From an uncultured Oscillibacter sp. (lineage in GTDB: Bacteria > Bacillota > Clostridia > Oscillospirales > Oscillospiraceae): 64,000 nt of DNA. Position 1 is the first letter of the stretch, and every line of letters begins with the position of its first letter. The DNA lies in assembly GCA_910584995.1 (NCBI GenBank), contig CAJUDW010000002.1, forward strand, positions 97,209 to 161,208. Reading direction: 5' to 3'. Positions 58,439 through 64,000 of this stretch are shown in pieces. The position numbers were made by a program, and so were the translations under genes. The notes under the pieces were generated by a model. It searched no databases and was not told where the DNA came from. It saw only the letters and a program-made list of their open reading frames with translations.

Positions 58439-59134
58439 TTATGCCCCATCCTGGACCGTCTCCAAAAGGGCCTCAAGCGCCGCCGACACGTCCTTCCGGA
58501 AGCCCTCCCAGTCCTGGGGATGCTCCACGTAGTACCGGGGGCAGTTCTTCCCCGTCACGTCGTAGTGGCGGATTACGTCCTCCTCCGGATCCAGGCTGAA
58601 TTCCCAGCAGAGCCATGCCGTCAACTCCACCGCCCGGTCATAGGATGCCCGCTCGAACCGCCCCTCTTCGTCCGGATGGCAGATCTCCACGGATACCGTG
58701 TCCTCGTTGCGGCTGTTGGAGGCGTAGGCAATCTCCGCCAGGGGTATGCACTGGAGCACTTCCCCCTCCAGCCCCACAATAAAGTGGCTGCTGGCGTAGA
58801 TCTCCTCCTGCCCGGAGGCCAGGGAGGCGAAATAATTCCGGTTGGCCTGGGCGGAGGTGCCGGGGTTTCCCACATAGTGGATCACCACCCCCCGGATCTT
58901 CTCCAGGGGCTCCCCGGGACGGGACCACTGGTTCACGGGGAGATAGTCTTTTTCCACATAATCCGGCACCGGCAACTCTTCGCCGGGGCCGCCCTCCCCA
59001 GGCAGGCCCCGGCTTTTGCCAATCAGTACGGTAATTACAGCGACGGTCAGCGCCAGCAGCACCGCCGAGAGACAAAGGATTACAAACCGGGGGTTCAGCC
59101 TCCGGCGGCGCCGCCCTCTTTCGTATGGCTCCAT
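58439..59134 (-). CDS. N-acetylmuramoyl-L-alanine amidase (PGRP fold)
   Basis: The 231-residue protein has an Arg-rich cytoplasmic start, one membrane helix (about 19-38, VILCLSAVLLALTVAVITVL) and an amidase_2 domain: VVIHYVGNPGTSA with the first zinc His, SSHFIVGLEGEVLQCIP, VSVEICHPDE and IRHYDVTGKNCPRYY with the last His. It cleaves the sugar-peptide bond of peptidoglycan. It lies 10 bp after a large ABC permease gene on the same strand. Confidence 0.9.
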   Translation of the reverse strand: MEPYERGRRRRRLNPRFVILCLSAVLLALTVAVITVLIGKSRGLPGEGGPGEELPVPDYVEKDYLPVNQWSRPGEPLEKIRGVVIHYVGNPGTSAQANRNYFASLASGQEEIYASSHFIVGLEGEVLQCIPLAEIAYASNSRNEDTVSVEICHPDEEGRFERASYDRAVELTAWLCWEFSLDPEEDVIRHYDVTGKNCPRYYVEHPQDWEGFRKDVSAALEALLETVQDGA

Positions 59135-59144
59135 GGGTCTGTTT

Positions 59145-61211
59145 TCAGCCTCCTGTCACCAGCATTGCCGTTTGGACGTCCGCGGCGCCGATGATCTCCT
59201 GGGATACCGGGCCCGCCTCCGGATAGGCGTAGAATTCATCGGGATAGCTGTCACCGTAGAAATATTCGTCCTCCTCATCCAGGGACTTTTCCGCGTTCCA
59301 CCAGCTGTCAAGGGTCTCCTGGCTGACCAGCAGGCTGTTTTCGTCCACAATCCCCATGGCCTCCAGGGCCCGGATGGTCTCCGTGCAGTAGGAACTGATG
59401 GAGATGCTAAGGGAGGCGGTTCGCTCCCCGAGAGCCGGACCGTCAGCCTTGTAGGAGTAGATATAATAGAGGGAAATGTCCGCGGTATACGTGAGGCGGT
59501 CCCGATCTGCCGTAAACAGGGTCTTGCCGAAATGCCCCGCATCGATATCCCGGGAGATAGCGTCATAGAGGGTTTTGGACTGGGCTTCGGTCAGGGAGAT
59601 CGGGGAGACTCCTTCATGCTGGGGCGTATACAAGCCGCATACATTCCCGCCGGTCAGGTGCACTTCACTGCTTTCGCGGATTCGGAAATCATACCGCTCC
59701 AGGATATTGGCCCGCTGGATCCCGGGTTGGGTCACAAGCTTTGCCAGGGCGGCTGCCGCGCTGCCGGACTGCTGCGCTTCCGCGTATGTGATGGGGAAGG
59801 AATATGCCCGATCTATCTCGCCGCCTCCGGCAAGGCTATACGTGAAGTGCACATTTACCCAGTCGTCGTGATCCCTCATCGCCATATTGCCATAGCCGCT
59901 TACCCGGGACTGCAGTTCCTCCCGCTCCGCCAGGATGACGGCGTGAGCATCCAGAACAGCTTGGACGACAGCGGGAACGGCGGTGCTGCCGCTGCAATAA
60001 CCGTTGGCGCCGACGGAGAAGTAGACGCCTGTCACCTCCCCGGCCTCCGGCAGGCGGGCCTCAATCCCCAGGGGATCCAGGGAGACAGCCAGGCAGAGGA
60101 CGGCGGCAGCGGCGGCTGTGGCCGCCGCGCCCTTCCAGGCGGGTTTGAACACCCGGAAGGACTTGGCCAGCAGCATGGAGGCGATGTAGTACCCGATCAC
60201 CCCGGCCAGGGCCATGCAGACGATCATGGGCAGCACGTCGGCTGTTTCCTGCCGCTGGAACCCGCTCCAGAAGAGGAGATACAGCCCCATGCCGCCCGGC
60301 AGGGCAGCGCAGAAGGCCACGCCGTACCGGAATATGGGCTTCATCCATCCCACGGCCACCACGTCCCCGGCGCTCTCGCTGCGGCGGCTGCGGTAGAGGA
60401 GCCAGCAGACAGCCAGCAGCAGCGCGCCTGCCAGGGCGTACATGGCCACGGTGCCGCCCCCAAGGAAGGTGACGGAGGTCAACTCGTTGTGCATGTATCC
60501 GTCCAGATCGGTCATGGTCTGATCCGTGGTCGTGTAAACGAGATGATCAACCATGTAATAGACAGGCGTCAGGATTTTCGTCACATTCCGCATGGCCCCG
60601 GTGGTGCCGTAGTAGAAGAGGGAGGAAAATCCCGTTACCATCCACTCCATGACATAGGCAAGGCAGTGGAAGATGCCGTACAGCACCGGCATGGCGAACA
60701 TGTTCCCGGTGCAGAAGGCGGCAAAGGTAGCCGTTGTGAAGAAGAAAAAACTGACGCCCAGCACGCTGAGGATGGTGATCAGCACGCCAACCGGGTCAAA
60801 CATCCCGCCCATCAGGAACACGAGGATCAAAAGCCCGCCGGTTACCGCGTAGGGGATCAGCATCATGGCAAGGCCTGAGAGGCAGTTGGTGACAAAGATG
60901 CCCTTCCGGGTGATGGGCAGGGTGTGCATCAGGCTGACGCTGCGGGCGGTGAAGAGGTAACTCCACACCGCCAGGGCGCACAGTACCGCGAAAAGCAGGC
61001 TGAAAATGGGCACGAACTGCAAAGCGGAATACAAAGAGGCAGTGGCGGTCAGGGGGGTATCGGAGATCTGAAAACGGACCCGGATCAGTTCAATTAAAAG
61101 GGTCAGGGGCACTAGGGCGCCCAAGGCGGACGCGCCGCCCCACAGGGGCCAGAAGCGGGTCAGATTTTTCTTGAAAAGGGCACGATTAAAGCACAATGTC
61201 TTTGACTGCAT
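59145..61211 (-). CDS. ABC-2 permease with large C-terminal extracellular domain
   Basis: The 688-residue protein has about eight hydrophobic helices in the first 400 residues (from WGGASALGALVPLTLLIELI to FKPAWKGAAATAAAAAVLCL), then a soluble region of nearly 300 residues (FSVGANGYCSGSTAVPAVVQ, LTGGNVCGLYTPQHEGVSPI, YFYGDSYPDEFYAYPEAG). It pairs with the upstream ATPase and follows a GntR gene. The extra domain is longer than in most YtrA-type permeases; its role is unknown. GGGAGG precedes the ATG at 61211, inside the ATPase gene end. Confidence 0.82.
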   Translation of the reverse strand: MQSKTLCFNRALFKKNLTRFWPLWGGASALGALVPLTLLIELIRVRFQISDTPLTATASLYSALQFVPIFSLLFAVLCALAVWSYLFTARSVSLMHTLPITRKGIFVTNCLSGLAMMLIPYAVTGGLLILVFLMGGMFDPVGVLITILSVLGVSFFFFTTATFAAFCTGNMFAMPVLYGIFHCLAYVMEWMVTGFSSLFYYGTTGAMRNVTKILTPVYYMVDHLVYTTTDQTMTDLDGYMHNELTSVTFLGGGTVAMYALAGALLLAVCWLLYRSRRSESAGDVVAVGWMKPIFRYGVAFCAALPGGMGLYLLFWSGFQRQETADVLPMIVCMALAGVIGYYIASMLLAKSFRVFKPAWKGAAATAAAAAVLCLAVSLDPLGIEARLPEAGEVTGVYFSVGANGYCSGSTAVPAVVQAVLDAHAVILAEREELQSRVSGYGNMAMRDHDDWVNVHFTYSLAGGGEIDRAYSFPITYAEAQQSGSAAAALAKLVTQPGIQRANILERYDFRIRESSEVHLTGGNVCGLYTPQHEGVSPISLTEAQSKTLYDAISRDIDAGHFGKTLFTADRDRLTYTADISLYYIYSYKADGPALGERTASLSISISSYCTETIRALEAMGIVDENSLLVSQETLDSWWNAEKSLDEEDEYFYGDSYPDEFYAYPEAGPVSQEIIGAADVQTAMLVTGG

Positions 61212-62082
61212 AGTCCGCACCTCCCAGCTCATAAATAAAAATCTCCTCCAGGGTCAGGGGCACTGCGTCCACCAGCATGGGATTGTATACGGCCAGGCGT
61301 GCCGTGGCCTCCTCAGCGTTCATCCGCATGATGAGGGTGTGGATCCGGCCGATGCGGGACGCGTGGAGCACCGGCAGATCCGGCGGCACCACTTCCCCGC
61401 CGTTTTCGAGCACCACCTGGAGTTTTACCATGTTGTCCTGTAATTGGGCCAGGCTCCGTTCCAGCAGGACCTTGCCGTGATCCATGATGCCCACGTGGTC
61501 ACACACGTCCTCCAGTTCCCGGAGGTTGTGGGAACTGACCAGCACGGTGGTGCCCCGCTGGCTCACGTCCCCCATCACCAGGGACCACACCTGCCGGCGC
61601 ATCACCGGATCCAGGCCGTCCACCGGCTCATCCAGGATCAGGTAATCCGGCATACAGCTGAGGGCCAGCCAGAAGGCCGCCTGCTTCTGCATCCCCTTGC
61701 TGAGGCGGCGGATGGTGCGCTTTTCGTCGATGGCAAAGACCTCTTTCAGCTTCTCATACCGTTCCATGGAGAAGTTGGGGTAAAAGCCCCGGTAGAACCG
61801 CATCATGTCCCGGATGTTGGACTGGGTGAAATAATACCAGTCGTCGGGGATGACGGCGATCCGGCGTTTCAGGGCCGCGTTCTCCCAGATTGCCTCGCCC
61901 CCCAGGGAGATTTCCCCCTCGTCCTGGCGGTATACGCCGGTGAGGTGGCGGATGAGGGTGGATTTCCCCGCGCCGTTGGGCCCTACCAGGCCGTATACGC
62001 TCCCGGCGGGGACGGTGATGTCTGTCCCATCCAGGGCGGTGAAGCCGTCAAAGCGTTTGACAAGATTCTTTACCGCAATCAT
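61186..62082 (-). CDS. ABC transporter ATP-binding protein
   Basis: The 298-residue ATPase has Walker A GPNGAGKST, a signature LSKGMQKQAAFW, Walker B LILDEPVDGLD and the switch VSSHNL. The C-terminal 90 residues include a regulatory tail (TLIMRMNAEEATARLAVYNP). It overlaps the GntR gene by 4 bp (ATGA) and the permease gene by 26 bp. Confidence 0.93.
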   Translation of the reverse strand: MIAVKNLVKRFDGFTALDGTDITVPAGSVYGLVGPNGAGKSTLIRHLTGVYRQDEGEISLGGEAIWENAALKRRIAVIPDDWYYFTQSNIRDMMRFYRGFYPNFSMERYEKLKEVFAIDEKRTIRRLSKGMQKQAAFWLALSCMPDYLILDEPVDGLDPVMRRQVWSLVMGDVSQRGTTVLVSSHNLRELEDVCDHVGIMDHGKVLLERSLAQLQDNMVKLQVVLENGGEVVPPDLPVLHASRIGRIHTLIMRMNAEEATARLAVYNPMLVDAVPLTLEEIFIYELGGADYAVKDIVL

Positions 62083-62438
62083 GCTTTCTCCTCCTTTACC
62101 AGGGCCACCAGTGCTTCTTCCGTGACCCCCAGGTATTTCAGTTCCGTTACCAGTTCCTGAAGCTTTTCCAGAAGTTCCCGCCTGCGGACGTCGGCCGTCC
62201 CGGCGTTTGCGGAGGCAAAGCTGCCCTTGCCGGGGACGGAGTAGATGTAGCTTTCCCCTTCCAGTTCATTGTAGGCCCGCTGGATGGTGTTGGGATTGAT
62301 GGACAGCTGTGTGGCCAAGGACCGGACCGAGGGCAGCTTTTCGTCGGGGCCCAGGGCCCCTGTGACAATCAGCTTGCGCAGGCCGTCCTTGATCTGTTCG
62401 TAGATGGGCCGGGAATCCCTGTAATTGAGGCTAATCAT
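62079..62438 (-). CDS. GntR family (YtrA-type) transcriptional regulator
   Basis: The 119-residue protein has the winged helix PIYEQIKDGLRKLIVTGALG with LPSVRSLATQLSINPNTIQR and a short C-terminal helix. It begins the third GntR-ATPase-permease operon of the window. GAAGGTAACGGG precedes the ATG at 62438. A repeated ACTGTATTA element lies in its promoter. Confidence 0.92.
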   Translation of the reverse strand: MISLNYRDSRPIYEQIKDGLRKLIVTGALGPDEKLPSVRSLATQLSINPNTIQRAYNELEGESYIYSVPGKGSFASANAGTADVRRRELLEKLQELVTELKYLGVTEEALVALVKEEKA

Positions 62439-62472
62439 CCCGTTACCTTCCCTTCTGCCGCCGTGCGGCCGC

Positions 62473-62528
62473 AACTGTATTAACTGTATTAGTACGGTTA
62501 GGATATCATGATGGAGGAGACTTGTCAA
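62473..62528 (-). promoter_or_regulatory. Promoter and repeated operator of the third GntR-ABC operon
   Basis: TTGACA (62523-62528) and TATCCT (62500-62505) on the minus strand have a 17-base spacer. Downstream are two tandem AACTGTATTA copies (62473-62491) and ACTGTATTAGTA (62483-62494), which is the same 12-mer as in the first GntR-ABC promoter. Confidence 0.65.
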
Positions 62529-62635
62529 GAGGAATTTTTCCAGCCCTGTGCAGCCCGCCGCCGGGAGGGGAAGGGACGGATGATCCGGCGGGGGACGCCG
62601 GTACAGGGGGATTTTGCACTTTTGGCTGGTTGATC

Positions 62636-62664
62636 TTGACAAAATTCGACAAGACAGGTACTAT
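62636..62664 (+). promoter_or_regulatory. Promoter of the XRE-cupin gene
   Basis: TTGACA (62636-62641) and TACTAT (62659-62664) with a 17-base spacer; TATAAT overlaps it a few bases further on. Confidence 0.6.
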
Positions 62665-62704
62665 AATAAACGTGTGATTATGATCTTCCGGAGGGTGCCG
62701 CTTT

Positions 62705-63259
62705 ATGGAATTGAACCGGGCCGTTGCCGAAAATATCAAACGGATTCGCAAGACCAAGAAGCTCAGTCTGGAGCGGACGGCGGCGCTGTCCGGCGTTTCC
62801 CGCAGTATGCTGAGCCAGATTGAGCGGGGGGAGGCCAATCCCTCCGTGGCGATTTTGGGAAAAATCGCGGCGGCATTGAAGGTTCCGGCGGAGGTGCTGC
62901 TGGAAAACGACGACTTTACCTCCCTGCTGGTGGCCCGGGAACTGGACAACACCCCAGAGCGGCTGGACAACGGCAAGGTCCTCCGGCGGATCTCTTTTCC
63001 CTACGACGACAGGACCCGTCAGGAGAGTTTTTTTCTGGATCTGTATATCAGCGCCCGGTATGAGCCGGAGCCCTCCGTTCCCGGCTGCGTCTGCCACGCC
63101 ACGGTGATTGCCGGGACCGTGAGCCTGCTGGCAGAGGGGGAGACCTACCAGCTGCTGGAACGGGACGCCCTGCGGTTCGCGGCGGATCAGCCCTATGAGT
63201 TCCAGAACATGACCAACGCCACGGCCCGGCTGCTGCTGTACTACCAATACCTGAAATGA
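62705..63259 (+). CDS. XRE-cupin transcriptional regulator
   Basis: The 184-residue protein has an N-terminal Cro/C1 domain (AENIKRIRKTKKLSLERTAA, SRSMLSQIERGEANPSVAIL) and a C-terminal cupin (about 110-180, CHATVIAGTVSLLAEGETYQ, LRFAADQPYEFQNMT). This layout is found in regulators such as PuuR and in amino acid or polyamine control, where the cupin binds a small ligand. It overlaps or abuts a GNAT gene (TGAAATGAGG). Confidence 0.92.
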   Translation: MELNRAVAENIKRIRKTKKLSLERTAALSGVSRSMLSQIERGEANPSVAILGKIAAALKVPAEVLLENDDFTSLLVARELDNTPERLDNGKVLRRISFPYDDRTRQESFFLDLYISARYEPEPSVPGCVCHATVIAGTVSLLAEGETYQLLERDALRFAADQPYEFQNMTNATARLLLYYQYLK

Positions 63260-63267
63260 GGTTGTTT

Positions 63268-63762
63268 ATGGGGATTCGCACCGCTGTTTTATCGGATTTG
63301 GACGCCCTGGCTGCCATAGAGGCCGCCTGCTTCCCTGCCGCCGAGGCGGCGGGGCGGGATTCCATCGCCCGGCGGCTGGAGGCGTATCCCGGCCACTTCT
63401 GGCTGCTGGAGATAGGGGCGGGGGAAATTGCCGCTTTTATCAACGGGCTTGTGACCGACGAGCCTGTCCTCCGGGATGAGATGTATGAAAACGCTGCCCT
63501 CCACAACGAGGCGGGGGCGTGGCAGATGATTTTTGGCGTGGACACCCTGCCCCAGTACCGGCGGCGGGGGTTTGCCGCAGAACTGATGGAGCATGTGATC
63601 GCCCAGGCGAAGGCCCAGGGCCGGAAGGGCTGCGTCCTGACCTGCAAGGAGAACCTGATCCACTATTACGAAAAATTTGGGTATCAGAATGAGGGCATTT
63701 CCCGATCTGTCCACGGCGGCGCCTGCTGGTATGATATGCGGCTGGCATTTCCCGGCCCGTGA
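63268..63762 (+). CDS. GNAT family N-acetyltransferase
   Basis: The 164-residue protein (from the ATG at 63268, 6 bases after TGAGG; ATG 63256 is the alternative) has the acetyl-CoA loop FGVDTLPQYRRRGFAAELME and C-terminal LIHYYEKFGYQNEGIS. It acetylates an amine; substrate unknown. It is coupled to the XRE-cupin regulator upstream, which probably controls it. Confidence 0.9.
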   Translation: MGIRTAVLSDLDALAAIEAACFPAAEAAGRDSIARRLEAYPGHFWLLEIGAGEIAAFINGLVTDEPVLRDEMYENAALHNEAGAWQMIFGVDTLPQYRRRGFAAELMEHVIAQAKAQGRKGCVLTCKENLIHYYEKFGYQNEGISRSVHGGACWYDMRLAFPGP

Positions 63763-63801
63763 CGGCGGGAAGGGATAAGGGAGACAGGGAAAGGAGGCCT
63801 T

Positions 63802-63930
63802 ATGGCGGGGCAAAGCGGAAAACGGGACAGCTATCTGGGCGGCGCGGGCCTTCTGGCTGCGGCGGCTTACCTTTGCCTGAAGGGGCTGAAGGCCGTGGAG
63901 GAACGGCTGAAAAAGAAAAAGATAAAGTAA
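63802..63930 (+). CDS. 42-residue membrane peptide
   Basis: The frame MAGQSGKRDSYLGGAGLLAA has a hydrophobic middle (YLGGAGLLAAAAYLCLKGL) and ends in a Lys-rich tail. AAAGGAGG lies 5 bases before the ATG, the strongest sign that it is real. It lies 39 bp after the GNAT gene. No family recognised. A longer frame in another phase lacks a ribosome binding site. Confidence 0.6.
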   Translation: MAGQSGKRDSYLGGAGLLAAAAYLCLKGLKAVEERLKKKKIK

Positions 63931-64000
63931 AGCGTCCGGATTTCCGTGATATGCTCCCCCTATGAGAGACAGAGAAAGAAGAAAAACTGTCTTACATAGG

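Noticed and set aside
63759..63965. 68-codon frame after the GNAT gene
   Set aside because: A 42-codon frame in another phase (63802-63930) has AAAGGAGG at correct spacing and a membrane helix.
63962..64000. ATG near the right edge as the start of another gene
   Set aside because: Only 13 codons are visible and no ribosome binding site precedes it.
1..64000. CRISPR arrays, insertion sequences, prophage, tRNA and rRNA genes
   Set aside because: I looked for regular repeats with spacers, transposase motifs, T-loop GTTCGA patterns and rRNA cores and saw none.

Overview
The window is one continuous stretch of a high-GC, spore-forming Clostridia chromosome, most likely a gut Oscillospiraceae of the Flavonifractor/Lawsonibacter/Intestinimonas kind. 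The evidence is the Firmicutes gene content (GPR germination protease, BofA, a SpoIIQ-like LytM protein, RNase J, long-form HPF, T-box leaders), strong AGGAGG ribosome binding sites, and GC-rich coding sequence. I see no rRNA, tRNA, CRISPR array, insertion sequence or prophage. The genus is an inference; the spore-former call rests on recognised genes.

Layout. 0-5 kb: two ECF sigma/anti-sigma pairs, then nitroreductase-mtnA and rpsT. 5-13.5 kb: gpr, a GrpB-guanine deaminase fusion, xth, two membrane or lipoprotein genes, a GntR-ABC exporter operon, a NeuD-type acyltransferase and a small Cro-like regulator. 13.8-19.4 kb: HAD phosphatase, metG, then a tatD-lipoprotein-radical SAM cluster and a GlsB-type membrane protein. 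19.8-25.6 kb: an M20 aminoacyl-amide hydrolase, an amino acid ABC importer and a LacI-family regulator. 26-32.5 kb: RNase J with a long structured leader, tadA, a DUF2508-bofA sporulation pair, hpf, a patatin-like lipase and prfB. 32.6-36.3 kb: a MATE pump, a glycosyltransferase fused to a MarR domain, and a SpoIIQ-like peptidase. 36.6-38.8 kb: a putative large structured RNA and a second GntR-ABC operon. 39-43.3 kb: an LRR protein-VWA/DUF2201-MoxR ATPase-NifU operon. 44.3-46.8 kb: a cysteine T-box followed by cysE-cysS. 46.9-48.3 kb: an AT-rich islet with a broken HTH gene. 48.5-58.4 kb: DUF4230 protein, a LytTR regulator, rplM-rpsI, pseudouridine synthase-lspA, and an isoleucine T-box with a TIGR04076 gene and ileS, then two small paralogous proteins around an XRE gene. 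58.4-64 kb: an N-acetylmuramoyl-L-alanine amidase, a third GntR-ABC operon, an XRE-cupin regulator, a GNAT acetyltransferase and a 42-residue membrane peptide.

How it works together. Much of the window is housekeeping: translation (rpsT, metG, prfB, cysS, ileS, rplM, rpsI, tadA, hpf), RNA decay, and envelope and sporulation functions. The T-boxes tie cysE-cysS and ileS to the charging state of tRNA-Cys and tRNA-Ile. Three separate GntR/ABC operons carry related ACTGTAT-type operators.

The most novel items are a multi-branched RNA of about 240 nt at 36.6-36.85 kb with its own promoter, the GT2-MarR fusion, the GrpB-guanine deaminase fusion with an internal ribosome binding site, the LRR-VWA-MoxR-NifU operon, and the paired 55/56-residue proteins flanking an XRE regulator.
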